Below are positions 37,582-46,586 of a DNA stretch of 64,000 nucleotides, piece after piece. Numbering within the stretch: position 1 is the first letter of the stretch; each line of letters begins with the position of its first letter. Origin of the DNA: JACCTU01 sp963769665 (lineage in GTDB: Bacteria > Actinomycetota > Thermoleophilia > Gaiellales > Gaiellaceae). A program made the position numbers and the translations under genes. The notes under the pieces were generated by a model. The model did not search any database, was not told the origin of the DNA, and saw only the letters and a list, made by a program, of their open reading frames with translations. The stretch covers positions 1-64,000 of the forward strand of contig CAVYMQ010000002.1 in assembly GCA_963769665.1 (NCBI GenBank). Direction: 5' to 3'.

Positions 37582-39142
37582 CGCTGATCGCCTCGCGCGC
37601 AGCGCGCGCGCGAAGCCGGCGGCTATGACGCTGCATCGCGTGGCTGCGGTCCGCCGGACGTGGTCGCCGCTCCGGCTTGGCCTCGGCGACGCGATGGAGG
37701 AAGACGTGGTTCGTCGAACCGCCGAGCGGAATGTCGGCGCGGCCCGTGAGCACGATCGTGTCGCCCGGTTGCGCGAGCCCTTGGTCGAGCACCCGGCCGA
37801 CGATGTCCGCCCACCCTGCGTCGACCGAAGGCGCGTCCTCGACGAAGAGCGGCACGATCGCCCACTCGAGCGCGAGTTGCTGGAGGACGCGGGCGTTCGT
37901 CGCCGCGGCCACGATCGGCCGCTGCGGCCGGAAGCGCGAGACGAGGCGTGCCGTCGCTCCGGTCTCGGTCGGGACGGCGATGACCGGTGCGCCGACTTCG
38001 TCGGCGAGGTCGCACGCGCCGTGGGTCAGGATCTCCGCCATGTCCGCGCCGGCCGCGACCCGGCGCTCGTAGACGAGCGACGGCTCCACCGACCGCGCGA
38101 TCGCGTCCATCTGCGCCACCGCCCGCAGCGGGAAGGCGCCCGCCGCGGTTTCGGCGGAGAGCATGACCGCGGACGTGCCGTCGAGGATGGCGTTTGCGAC
38201 ATCGGACACCTCCGCCCGCGTCGGTTCCGACTCGTGGATCATCGACTCGAGCATCTGCGTCGCCGTGATCACCGCGCGACCGGCGTCGCGGGCACGGTCG
38301 ATGATGTGTTTCTGGACCAGCGGCACCTGCGCGACACCGATCTCGACGCCGAGGTCGCCCCGCGCCACCATGACCGCGTCCGATGCGTCGATGATCGCGT
38401 CGAGGTTCACGACCGCTTCGGCTTTCTCGATCTTTGCGACGATCCGAGCTGACGAGCCGGCCGCCTCAATCAGCTTGCGCAGTTCTGCCACGTCGTCGGC
38501 CGTGCGGACGAACGAGAGCGCGACGTAGTCGACGCCGGCCGCGAGCGCGAACTCGAGATCGGCCCGATCCTTCTCCGTCAGGGCGGGGATCGGCAGCCGT
38601 GACGAGGGCAGGTTGACACCCTTCGAAGGCTTGATCGTTCCACCGACCTCGACGCGACAGAAGAGACGCATGCCGCCGCTTCGCTCGGCGCGGGCCTTGA
38701 TCCGTCCATCGTCGATCAGCACCTCGTCGCCCGGAGCGACGACCTGGACGACGAGTGTCGCGAAGGTGACGCCGAGCTCGCCGGCCCGCGCGCGCCCGGG
38801 CTCGGTCAGGACGAGCGAGTCACCGGCCTCGACCGGCATGGGTTCCTCCAGGCCCGCGACGCGGATCTTCGGCCCGCAGAGGTCGCCGAGAACGGCGATT
38901 GGCCGCCCGACACGCTCCTGCGCCCATCGAACCCCTCGGAGGCGTGCGAGCTGCTCGTCGGGCGACCCGTGCGAAAAGTTCAGCCGAGCGACGTCCATGC
39001 CGGCCGCCGCGAGCTCGAAGATCGTCTCGGGGTCATTCGTCGCCGGTCCCAGCGTGCAGACGATCTTTGTCCGCCGGATGGTCGGTCGCGCCGTACCGGG
39101 CGCGATGGTCTTCCACGTTTCGGTCAGGGAGAAGCTCGACAT
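37574..39142 (-). CDS. Pyruvate kinase
   Basis: 522 residues from ATG 39142, chosen because AGAGG lies seven bases upstream; ATG 39172 is in frame. The motifs are complete: RTKIVCTLGPATND, ARLNFSHGSPDE, DLCGPKIRVAGLEEP, TEKDRADLEFALAAGVDYVALSF, IVAKIEKAEAV, MVARGDLGVEIG, TATQMLESMIHESEPTRAEV and the C-terminal allosteric domain. It converts PEP and ADP to pyruvate and ATP. The C-terminus has ~38 extra basic residues. It is first in the four-gene operon, 103 bases from the divergent LuxR-type gene. A second, housekeeping copy may exist elsewhere; this one is linked to the operon's function or simply transferred with it. Confidence 0.93.
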   Translation of the reverse strand: MSSFSLTETWKTIAPGTARPTIRRTKIVCTLGPATNDPETIFELAAAGMDVARLNFSHGSPDEQLARLRGVRWAQERVGRPIAVLGDLCGPKIRVAGLEEPMPVEAGDSLVLTEPGRARAGELGVTFATLVVQVVAPGDEVLIDDGRIKARAERSGGMRLFCRVEVGGTIKPSKGVNLPSSRLPIPALTEKDRADLEFALAAGVDYVALSFVRTADDVAELRKLIEAAGSSARIVAKIEKAEAVVNLDAIIDASDAVMVARGDLGVEIGVAQVPLVQKHIIDRARDAGRAVITATQMLESMIHESEPTRAEVSDVANAILDGTSAVMLSAETAAGAFPLRAVAQMDAIARSVEPSLVYERRVAAGADMAEILTHGACDLADEVGAPVIAVPTETGATARLVSRFRPQRPIVAAATNARVLQQLALEWAIVPLFVEDAPSVDAGWADIVGRVLDQGLAQPGDTIVLTGRADIPLGGSTNHVFLHRVAEAKPERRPRPADRSHAMQRHSRRLRARAAREAISGG

Positions 39143-39245
39143 CGCGTCACCTCTCTCGTATGGCTCTTGCATCGAGCGTAGGAAGGAGCGCTGCCGGTCG
39201 CATCCGGGATTTCCCTAGCTCATTGGCCCCCGAAGCCGTTTCCTG
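39143..39245. promoter_or_regulatory. 103-base divergent promoter region between the pyruvate-kinase operon and the LuxR-type gene
   Basis: Both operons of unit A must be transcribed outward from this gap, so the LuxR-type ATPase is a candidate regulator of both. I do not see a clean -35/-10 pair or a palindrome. Confidence 0.4.
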
Positions 39246-41939
39246 GTGACAAACGACCCGATCTATGATCGCCGCGTGCTCATCGGCCGTGAGAGCGAGC
39301 GCGCTCGGATCGATCGATTGCTCGAAGAGGCGAAAGGCGGTCGGAGCGGTGCGCTGGTCATCCGCGGCGACGCCGGGATCGGAAAGAGCACCCTGCTCGA
39401 GTACGCCGTCGCGCGCGCCGGGGATGCCCGGGTCGTGCGCGCGCTCGGCGTCGAGACCGAATCGGAGTTCGCGTACTCGGGTCTGCACGAGCTCGTGCGA
39501 CCCCTGCTCGACCGCTTGCCCGAGCTGCCGCCGGTCCAGGCGGACGCGTTACGCGGCGCGCTTGCTCTCGCCGAGGCACAGGGGGCAGGCAGGCTCTACA
39601 TCGGCGCCGCGACGTTGAGCCTTCTTGCTTCCGCGAGCGAAGACAAACCGCTGCTCTGCGTGATCGACGATGCGCACTGGCTCGACGAGGCGTCGGGCGG
39701 CGCGCTCGCCTTCGCAGCGCGCCGCCTCGAGGCGGAAGGCGTCGTCATGCTCTTTGCCGCCCGCGGCGAGGGTTTTCGTACGAGGGGGATTCCCGAGCTC
39801 GAACTCGGAGGCCTGGACGCGGAGGCTGCCGTCGTGCTGCTGGACCACGATGCGAACGTGAGGGTCTCGCAGGAGCTCGCCGAGGAGCTTGTTGCCGCGA
39901 CCGGCGGGAATCCCCTTGCCCTCCTCGAGCTGCCCCGGCGCCTGACCGCCGAGCAACTGCAGGGCGGGGAGCCGCTGCCCCATCCGGTGCCGGTCGGCGA
40001 AGGTCTGGAGAACGTCTTCGCAGCACAAGCGCGGAATCTCTCGGAGGAGGCGCGGCGCGCGCTCGTGATCGCCGCCACGGCCGACACCCGCGCGATGCGG
40101 GTGATCACGCGGACCGGCGGCACGAACCCTGCCGCGTTCGAAGAGTGCGAAGACGCCGGCCTACTCGCGATCGAGGATGGCCTCGTCACCTTCAAGCACC
40201 CACTCGTTCGTTCCGCCGTCTACCACCAGGCGACGCCGGCGGAGCGCCGTTCCGCGCACCGAGCGCTCGCGGATGGTTTCGCAGGCGAGGGCAAGTACGC
40301 GGAGCGTCGGGCCTGGCACTCGGCGGCGGCCGCTGTCGAGCCAGACGAGGAGGTGGCCGGCCGTCTCGAGCGAGCGGCCTTCGCGGCAAGCGAACGGCGC
40401 GGTCACGTGGCGGCGGCATCGATGTTCGAGCGCGCCGCCCGGCTAACGCCCGAGGACGAGCCCCGCGCGCGTCGCCTCTACCTCGCAGCTCACTCCTCGT
40501 GGCTCGCCGGCCAGGGGGACCGGGCGCTTCGACTGCTGGATGATGCCGACTCGGCCGGGGCGGGCGACCTCCTGCGGGCCGACGTCTGCTACCTGCAGAG
40601 CCGGATCGAGCTTCGCTCGGACGCCCCCGGCGGCGTGGTCGACCGGCTCGTGGCCGAGGCGCGGAGGGTCGAACCGCTCGACCCGATCCGGGCCGGCGCC
40701 ATGCTCGCCACGGCCGCCGAGGGGTCGACAGGCGCGGCTCGGTTGGAACTCGCCCGACGAGCGGTCTCGCTGACGAAGGGACACGACGATGCGGCCGGCC
40801 TGCTCGCAAACCTCGCGCTCACGCGGGCGCTGCTCGACTCCGGCAACGCAGTGGAAGCTCAAGAGCACCTCGTCCAGGCAAGGGAGACGCTTGCCGCGAA
40901 TCGGGATTTTCGGCACGACCCGGAGTTGATCCTCGCCGCGGTCGAGACGCTCGCCGGTGTCGGCGTCGGCGACGATGAGCTCTTCAGCGAGCTTCTCGAC
41001 GAGGTGACCGCCGCCGCGCGTGCGCACGCTGTCGTGGTGCTGCCGAGGGCCCTCCTCCACACGGCGTGGCTCGACTTCGAGGCCGGGCGTTGGACCGACG
41101 CTTCGCTCAACTTCTACGAGGCGGCGCGGCTCGCCGACGAGATCGGTCAGGGGCGCGAGCGCACAGCCGCCATCGCCGGGAAAGGGCTGATCGACGCCCT
41201 TCGCGGCCGTGTGGTCGACGCGTCGAGGGCGGCGGAGCACCTGCGCGACGCCGGTGGAACGGCCGAGCGCATCCTCGGGCTGCTCGCGCTCGGGAGCGGC
41301 GACGCCGACGCCGCGATCGCGCAACTCGAGACGGCGGCCGCCGACCCGACGCCCTCGATAGTGCGCCGCGGACTGCCCGCGCCCCACGTCGACCTTGTGG
41401 AGGCCTACCTGCGCGCCGGTCGACGGCAAGAGGCGGAAGTCGCAGCGGAACAGCTACGCAGCGGCGACGCAGCTTGGGCCCGTGCGCTGCTCGGAGAGGT
41501 TGGCGCCTTCGCCGAGGCGAGCCGCGACTTCGCCGAGAGGCCATTCCTGCTCGCGCGCATTCGGCTCAACCTCGGGGAGCACCTCCGCCGCGACGGCTCG
41601 CGGCGCGAAGCGCGGGACGAGCTGAGAGCGGCACTCGCGGTCTTCAAGCAGCTCGACGCTGAGCCGTGGAGCGAGCGAGCGCGGCGGGAGCTGCGCGCGA
41701 GCGGTGAAACCGCGCGCAGACGGGAGCCGAGCACGTTGGACGAGCTGACACCGCAGGAGCTGCAGATCGCCCGAATGGTTGCGGCGGGAGCGAGTCAGAA
41801 GGAGGTCGCCGCCAAGCTCTACCTGAGCCCGAAGACGATCGAGTACCACCTCGGCAAGGTCTACCGCAAGCTCGGGATCACCTCCGGCCGCCAGCTCCAG
41901 AATCGTCTCGCCGAGCAAGCGTTGCTCGAGGCATCGTGA
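39246..41939 (+). CDS. Large ATP-binding LuxR-family regulator (LAL/MalT type)
   Basis: 897 residues from GTG 39246. The N-terminal AAA/STAND part has LIGRESERARIDRLL, Walker A GDAGIGKSTLLEYA and Walker B LLCVIDDAHWLDEASGG. A long middle of TPR-like helical repeats follows (about 380-800). The C-terminal LuxR helix-turn-helix is LTPQELQIARMVAAGASQKEVAAKLYLSPKTIEYHLGKVYRKL. Such proteins are ATP-dependent activators gated by a ligand bound to the repeats. The stop overlaps the next gene (GTGA). Confidence 0.92.
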   Translation: MTNDPIYDRRVLIGRESERARIDRLLEEAKGGRSGALVIRGDAGIGKSTLLEYAVARAGDARVVRALGVETESEFAYSGLHELVRPLLDRLPELPPVQADALRGALALAEAQGAGRLYIGAATLSLLASASEDKPLLCVIDDAHWLDEASGGALAFAARRLEAEGVVMLFAARGEGFRTRGIPELELGGLDAEAAVVLLDHDANVRVSQELAEELVAATGGNPLALLELPRRLTAEQLQGGEPLPHPVPVGEGLENVFAAQARNLSEEARRALVIAATADTRAMRVITRTGGTNPAAFEECEDAGLLAIEDGLVTFKHPLVRSAVYHQATPAERRSAHRALADGFAGEGKYAERRAWHSAAAAVEPDEEVAGRLERAAFAASERRGHVAAASMFERAARLTPEDEPRARRLYLAAHSSWLAGQGDRALRLLDDADSAGAGDLLRADVCYLQSRIELRSDAPGGVVDRLVAEARRVEPLDPIRAGAMLATAAEGSTGAARLELARRAVSLTKGHDDAAGLLANLALTRALLDSGNAVEAQEHLVQARETLAANRDFRHDPELILAAVETLAGVGVGDDELFSELLDEVTAAARAHAVVVLPRALLHTAWLDFEAGRWTDASLNFYEAARLADEIGQGRERTAAIAGKGLIDALRGRVVDASRAAEHLRDAGGTAERILGLLALGSGDADAAIAQLETAAADPTPSIVRRGLPAPHVDLVEAYLRAGRRQEAEVAAEQLRSGDAAWARALLGEVGAFAEASRDFAERPFLLARIRLNLGEHLRRDGSRREARDELRAALAVFKQLDAEPWSERARRELRASGETARRREPSTLDELTPQELQIARMVAAGASQKEVAAKLYLSPKTIEYHLGKVYRKLGITSGRQLQNRLAEQALLEAS

Positions 41940-43522
41940 CGCGACGCATCGCATGGATCGCACGCGCGATCGTGATCGCCGCCGCGGCCGTCGCAGTTCT
42001 CGTCGCTGCGGCCGGCCGAAGCGACCCGGAGGCACGCACGAATGAGCCGGAGCTCGTGCTGCGCTACCTCTACTCACCCGACGCGGAGCCGCTCCTCGTC
42101 CCGTTGATCGACCGCTTCAACCGCGAGACACACCGGTGGGGCGGCAGCGAAATCAGGATCGACGGCTTCGCGCTGACATCAGGTGAGGCCGAAGCGGCGC
42201 TCGCTGCCGGCCGTGAACGAGCTGCGCTCTGGACGCCTGCGTCGTCGCTTTGGGGCGGGCTGCTGAATCACAGCGTCTCCGCCGACTGGGTGCCCGCCGA
42301 GAATCCCCGGCTCGTCTTTTCGCCCCAGGTGATCGCGATGTGGAAACCGTTCGCACAGGCGCTCGGCTGGCCGAAGACGAAGATCGGCTGGAGCGACATC
42401 ATCGCGCTGGCCACTTCCAGCCGCGGCTGGGCGGCCCGAGGTCACCCCGAGTACGGCTCGTTCAAGCTCGGGCACACCAACCCCGGCTTCTCGACCTCGG
42501 GACTCTCTGCCGTCGCCTCGGAATACTACGCCGCCACCGGGAAACGGTCGGGGCTGAGCCTGGCCGACGTCCGGCGTCCGGACGTACGCGCCGCCGTACG
42601 GAGGGTCGAACGATCGATCGTGCACTACGGCGAGACGGCGAACGATCTCATCGAGAAGATGGATCTTTACGGCCAGCCCTATGCGCACGCGGTGTACGCG
42701 CAGGAGACCACCGTGCGCGGCTACGACAGGCTCGTCCGAATCAAGCCCGCGGACGGCACCTTCGTCGCCGACTATCCGCTGATCGCGCTCGAAGCTCCGT
42801 GGGTCAGCGCAAGCGCACGAGCGGCGGCGCGGGCGTTCCGCCGCTGGCTCGTCCCGAAGATCACGGCCGAGAACGCGGCCGAGAGCGGCTTCGACATCCG
42901 TCGCCCGACCGGCCTCGTCGAGCTCGAGCCGCCGGAGCCGGAGGTGCTCGCCGCGATCCAGGACGCGTGGCACGAAGACCGCCCGCCCGCCAACATCGTG
43001 CTGGTCGTGGACACGTCGGCGTCGATGGCGACGCGCGGGCGCCTCGAGGCTGCCCAGCAGGGGCTGCTCTCGTTCCTGGACGAGCTCTCGCCGGAGGACC
43101 GGGTCGCGCTCGTCACCTCCGGCGACTCGAAGACGATTGTCCGGCTGGGCGCGCAAGAGAGCAAGGCGGCGGTGTCCCGCGCGGTGCGCGCTCTGTTCGC
43201 CGACGGCAACGAACCGGTCTACCCGGCGGTCTCGCGTGCGCTCGACGACGTACGCACGCTCGACGACCCGGACCGCATCAACGCTGTCGTCGTGCTCTCC
43301 GACGGTGCCGGCACGGACGTCGGTCGGAAGCACCTGTTGCGAAAGATTGCGCAGGAGCCGGTCACCGAAGGCACCGGCGTCCGCATCTTCACCGTCGCGT
43401 ACGGCAACCGGGCAGACGCCGACGAGCTCCGGCAGATTGCAGCGGACTCGGGCGGCACTTTCTTCCCGGCCGGCCCAAAGGACATCAAGGACGTCTACCG
43501 GGAGATCTCTTCCCATTTCTGA
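41936..43522 (+). CDS. Extracellular binding-protein/VWA-domain fusion protein
   Basis: 528 residues. An N-terminal membrane segment (IAWIARAIVIAAAAVAVLVAAAG) without a lipobox cysteine anchors the chain outside the membrane. Residues about 40-335 form an SBP_bac_11-like two-lobed binding domain (FNRETHRWGGSEIRIDGF, IIALATSSRGW, GLSAVASEYYAATG). Residues about 350-528 are a VWA domain with a complete MIDAS (VLVVDTSASMATRG, then VVLSDGAGTDVG). This pairs a ligand sensor with a metal-dependent protein-binding module. It lies between the LuxR-type regulator and a Ser/Thr kinase, overlapping the first by 4 bases. Sensing is inferred. Confidence 0.85.
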   Translation: MTRRIAWIARAIVIAAAAVAVLVAAAGRSDPEARTNEPELVLRYLYSPDAEPLLVPLIDRFNRETHRWGGSEIRIDGFALTSGEAEAALAAGRERAALWTPASSLWGGLLNHSVSADWVPAENPRLVFSPQVIAMWKPFAQALGWPKTKIGWSDIIALATSSRGWAARGHPEYGSFKLGHTNPGFSTSGLSAVASEYYAATGKRSGLSLADVRRPDVRAAVRRVERSIVHYGETANDLIEKMDLYGQPYAHAVYAQETTVRGYDRLVRIKPADGTFVADYPLIALEAPWVSASARAAARAFRRWLVPKITAENAAESGFDIRRPTGLVELEPPEPEVLAAIQDAWHEDRPPANIVLVVDTSASMATRGRLEAAQQGLLSFLDELSPEDRVALVTSGDSKTIVRLGAQESKAAVSRAVRALFADGNEPVYPAVSRALDDVRTLDDPDRINAVVVLSDGAGTDVGRKHLLRKIAQEPVTEGTGVRIFTVAYGNRADADELRQIAADSGGTFFPAGPKDIKDVYREISSHF

Positions 43523-43529
43523 GACAGTC

Positions 43530-44642
43530 GTGAGAGAGATCGGCCGCTACCGAGTCGAGCGCGTGATCGGACGAGGCGGGGTGGCGATCGTCCATCTCGC
43601 CCATCAACCGGACCTCGAGCGGCCGGTGGCGCTGAAGGAGCTCGCCGGCCTCTCGGCGACGGATCCGACCGCGACAACGCGATTTCTGCGCGAGGCCAGG
43701 CTCGGCGGCTCGCTTGAGAGTCCCAACATCGTCACCGTGTACGAGTACTTCGAGCACGGCGGCGTGCCTTACATCGCGATGGAGTTCCTGGCCCGGGGCT
43801 CGCTCCGGCCGCTCGTCGGGAGGCTGACGGACGAGCAGGTCGTCGGCGTCGTCGACGGCATCCTTGCCGGCCTCGCCGACGCTCACGAGAAGGAAATCGT
43901 CCACCGTGATCTCAAGCCGGAGAACGTGATGAGGACTCACGACGGAAGAGTGAAGATCGCCGACTTCGGGATCGCGACCGCCTACGACGAGCTGGAGAAC
44001 GCCAACCTGACGCCGCTCGGCGAGTTCGTCGGCGCCCCCGGCTACGTCTCTCCGGAGCAGGTGCTGGGGAAGGACGCGACAGCCGCAAGCGACCTCTATT
44101 CGGTCGGCGTGATCGCCTTCGAGCTCTTCACCGGCGCCGTGCCGTTCGCGGAGACGGGCGGCGGGAGCGCGCTGCTCGTCAGCAAGGTGAATCAGCGAGC
44201 GCCCAGCCTGTCGTCGCTCCGCCCCGACCTCGACAAGCGGCTGGCCGACTGGGTCGACAACCTGCTCGAGCGCGATCCCGGTCGGCGTCCGGACGGGGCA
44301 GCCGCGGTCGGCGAGGCGCTCGAGGACGTGGCTGAGGCCGCGCTCGGATCCCGTTGGCGGCGCACTGCGGTGCTGCCAAGCGGTCAGCCGGCGCTCGTCG
44401 ACCCGGTGCAGACGCAGACGCTGCACACATTCGAGCTCGCACGCCTGCGGCTCGCGAAAGCACTGACCCGACCGCTGAACCTTGTTCTGCCCGGGCTCGT
44501 GATCGTGGCCGGCATTTTATGGGCGCAGTGGCTCTTCCTCGTTGCCGCACTGTTGTACCTCGTGCTTGTCCTGATCAGCTACTTCGACGAGGCCGAGGCT
44601 CACCGGGTGGCCGAGGCGCGAAGGCGCGGTCAGCGAGCGTGA
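43530..44642 (+). CDS. Membrane Ser/Thr protein kinase (PknB type)
   Basis: 370 residues from GTG 43530, eight bases after the previous stop. All kinase motifs are present: glycine loop VIGRGGVAIVHLA, VAL-K in RPVALKEL, HRDLKPENVM, DFGIA, and GAPGYVSPEQVLG. After ~290 residues two membrane helices (LNLVLPGLVIVAGILWAQWL and FLVAALLYLVLVLISYF) form a hairpin, with no extracellular PASTA domains. External sensing may therefore come from the binding-protein/VWA partner. Cognate substrate unknown; the LuxR-type regulator is a candidate. The repeated element end begins 48 bases downstream. Confidence 0.93.
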   Translation: MREIGRYRVERVIGRGGVAIVHLAHQPDLERPVALKELAGLSATDPTATTRFLREARLGGSLESPNIVTVYEYFEHGGVPYIAMEFLARGSLRPLVGRLTDEQVVGVVDGILAGLADAHEKEIVHRDLKPENVMRTHDGRVKIADFGIATAYDELENANLTPLGEFVGAPGYVSPEQVLGKDATAASDLYSVGVIAFELFTGAVPFAETGGGSALLVSKVNQRAPSLSSLRPDLDKRLADWVDNLLERDPGRRPDGAAAVGEALEDVAEAALGSRWRRTAVLPSGQPALVDPVQTQTLHTFELARLRLAKALTRPLNLVLPGLVIVAGILWAQWLFLVAALLYLVLVLISYFDEAEAHRVAEARRRGQRA

Positions 44643-44690
44643 CCGACAATCGTGGCCTTGATCGCGACAGTTGATCGCAACAGCCTCAAG

Positions 44691-44797
44691 CGATCTACCG
44701 TCTGTACTACCGAACCGAGCGAACTTTGCGTGAGTGGAAAGCAGCGAGCCAGGCCCAACGGAGCCGGATGTGTTCCACCCGATGTCGTTCAGCCGTT
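44691..44797 (+). repeat. 107-base element-end segment preceding repeat copy 2
   Basis: Aligned without gaps to 54715-54821 it matches at about 75 of 107 positions by my hand count, with runs such as CGATCTACCGTC and GGCCCAACG in both. Both segments sit at the same distance from the tRNA-derived repeat. No ORF is convincing. Confidence 0.7.
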
Positions 44798-44839
44798 ATC
44801 GCACCCAGGAGGTCGCCGGTTCGAGCCCGGCTGGCTCCA
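44798..44839 (+). repeat. att-like direct repeat, copy 2
   Basis: Identical over 42 bases to the 3' part of tRNA-Ala(CGC). The 5' half of the tRNA is absent, so this is a fragment, not a gene. Confidence 0.9.
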
Positions 44840-44843
44840 CCTC

Positions 44844-44869
44844 AAACCCCTGCTAGGCGGGGCTTTTTT
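44844..44869 (+). terminator. Intrinsic terminator after repeat copy 2
   Basis: A CCCC(T)GC/GCGGGG stem with a TAG loop followed by CTTTTTT. It looks like a tRNA terminator carried with the 3' fragment. Confidence 0.75.
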
Positions 44870-45026
44870 GCACGTCAAGCCCGTGGCACACGGGGCGACG
44901 TCAACCGTGCTGAGGAGCCCTGTTCCGAGGCCGCACCCTCCGATCGAAAGCCCGACCGCTGGCCGGGTAGCGCTCGTCCTTCAGTTGTGGAGTCGAGGCG
45001 CAGTGCAAGGCACAGTGCCACACACA

Positions 45027-45854
45027 GTGCCGGCCACCGAGCTCACCATTGTCGAACGGCTGGCGCCGAGATCGTTCTCGCCCGGCGCAAGCCGGCGCGC
45101 GGAGATGAAGGACGTGCTGATCGCGCTCACGCTCTCCGATCTCCGTGCGCGCTACGGTCGCGGGCCATGGCGACTCGGGAAGTGGTTGCTCGATCCCTTC
45201 GCGGTCGTCGGCGTCTACCTCCTGCTGGTCACCTTTGTCCTGAATCGCTCGGGGAGCGCTCCCGGCCTGAGCCTCGCGTGTGCCGTGGTTCCGTTCCAGC
45301 TCATCATGTCGACGGTCATCAACGCGATGGGAGCCGTTGAATCGCGGCGGGCGATCATCCTCAACATGGGATTTCGACGCTCACTCATTCCCGTGTCTGC
45401 CGTGATGACGGAATCTGTCGCCTTCGCGGGAAGCTTGGTCCTACTTCCCCTCATGATGGCTGCATACCAGCTGGGTCCGGCGACCTCGCTCGTTTGGCTG
45501 CCTCTCGTCCTCGCTTCAAACCTCGCCTTTGCATTTGGCTTGGCCTATCCCGCATCGCTCTTCGGGCTCGCTTTCCGCGATCTCCGCATAATCGCGGTGA
45601 GCCTCGTCCGCACGGCCTTCTTTCTTGCGGCCGGGCTGGTCGCGTTGAGCGAGATCCCTGGGCGGACCGGCGAGCTTGTGCGGCTGAACCCCCTCACCGC
45701 AATCTTCGAGTCGTACCGCGACGTCTTCCTGTTCCAGCAGCGGCCCGCAGCCTGGGAGCTCCTCTACCCGGTGGTGACGGGGCTCGTGCTGCTCGTGGTC
45801 TTCGTCCCGGTCTACCGTCGTGAGCAACAGCACTTCGCGAAGGTGCTCGAGTGA
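45027..45854 (+). CDS. ABC-2 type exporter permease (Wzm-like)
   Basis: 275 residues from GTG 45027; GTG 45003, GTG 45015 and ATG 45105 are also in frame, so the start is uncertain. Six membrane helices are present. The sequence IALTLSDLRARYGRGPWRLGKWLLDPFAVVGVYLLL and the end VRLNPLTAIFESYRDVF are typical of polysaccharide export permeases. The ATPase gene overlaps by 4 bases. It should move a lipid-linked glycan or teichoic-acid-like polymer across the membrane. Confidence 0.85.
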   Translation: MPATELTIVERLAPRSFSPGASRRAEMKDVLIALTLSDLRARYGRGPWRLGKWLLDPFAVVGVYLLLVTFVLNRSGSAPGLSLACAVVPFQLIMSTVINAMGAVESRRAIILNMGFRRSLIPVSAVMTESVAFAGSLVLLPLMMAAYQLGPATSLVWLPLVLASNLAFAFGLAYPASLFGLAFRDLRIIAVSLVRTAFFLAAGLVALSEIPGRTGELVRLNPLTAIFESYRDVFLFQQRPAAWELLYPVVTGLVLLVVFVPVYRREQQHFAKVLE

Positions 45855-46564
45855 GCGTTGCGATCAACGGCGATGAGGTGGGGGTCCGCTTCCTGCTGGA
45901 TCGCCAGCGCAGACCAGTCACGCCTGCGGTTGCCCGGTTGCGGCGGCATGTCTCTGAGATCTGGGCCTTGCGCGGAGTCAGTCTTTCCATCGGCCCCGGA
46001 GAAGCCGTCGCCCTGCTGGGGTCGAGTGGGGCCGGCAAGACGACTCTCTTGCGCTCGATTGCGGGCGTCCTCCCGGTCGACGCCGGGAAGCTGGACGTTC
46101 GGGGGCGCGTGGGCGCGCTGCTGTCGACAGCCGCCGGGCTCGTCGGCCTGCTCACCGGTCGCGAGAACGCGCTGCTACTCGGCGTTCTGGCGGGTCTGTC
46201 CGTGGCGGAGTCACGCGAAGCGCTCGAGGTTGTCAAGAGCGAGAGCGGTCTTGGAGACGCTTTCGAGCGACCGGTGGCGAGCTATTCGCAAGGCATGCGC
46301 GCGCGGCTTGGATTCGTGGCGGCGGAGAGCGCGGCCACGAACATCCTCCTCCTCGATGAAGTGCATGAAGCACTCGATCACGACTTTCGACAACGCGTAG
46401 AGCGGCGGGCCAAGCAGATCGTCGAGTCGGGTGGCATCGTCGTCGTCGCCGGCCACGACCACCCGCTCCTCGAGCGGCTCTGTCCGCGCGCCGTGCTGAT
46501 GACGAACGGGAAGGTAACCGCTGACGGGAGTTTCGAGGAGGTTCGACGTACCTATCTCGGATGA
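45851..46564 (+). CDS. Polysaccharide ABC exporter ATPase (Wzt-like)
   Basis: 237 residues from GTG 45851. Walker A LLGSSGAGKTTLLRSIAG, signature SYSQGMRARLGF (degenerate LSGGQ, as in Wzt), Walker B ILLLDEVHEALD and H-loop VAGHDHPLLE. There is no C-terminal carbohydrate-binding extension. It ends RRTYLG; a stump of a second copy with RRAYLG lies inverted at 54322-54420. Confidence 0.9.
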   Translation: MSVAINGDEVGVRFLLDRQRRPVTPAVARLRRHVSEIWALRGVSLSIGPGEAVALLGSSGAGKTTLLRSIAGVLPVDAGKLDVRGRVGALLSTAAGLVGLLTGRENALLLGVLAGLSVAESREALEVVKSESGLGDAFERPVASYSQGMRARLGFVAAESAATNILLLDEVHEALDHDFRQRVERRAKQIVESGGIVVVAGHDHPLLERLCPRAVLMTNGKVTADGSFEEVRRTYLG

Positions 46565-46586
46565 GCGCGGCACCCCTGGGACGCTC

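Larger units (their letters stand above)
32490..44839 (+). mobile_element. Putative integrated unit A at tRNA-Ala
   Basis: The segment is bounded by copy 1 (in the tRNA) and copy 2 of the 42-base tRNA 3' repeat. It carries a leftward four-gene operon, a divergent three-gene signalling operon and two small genes. No integrase, excisionase or replication gene is visible, so mobility is not shown; the boundaries rest only on the repeat. It could be an old island that has lost its integrase. Confidence 0.55.

Noticed and set aside
44798..44839. Second tRNA-Ala gene
   Set aside because: Only the 3' half is present; the upstream sequence does not form the D-arm or the 5' acceptor strand. The same holds at 54822-54863.
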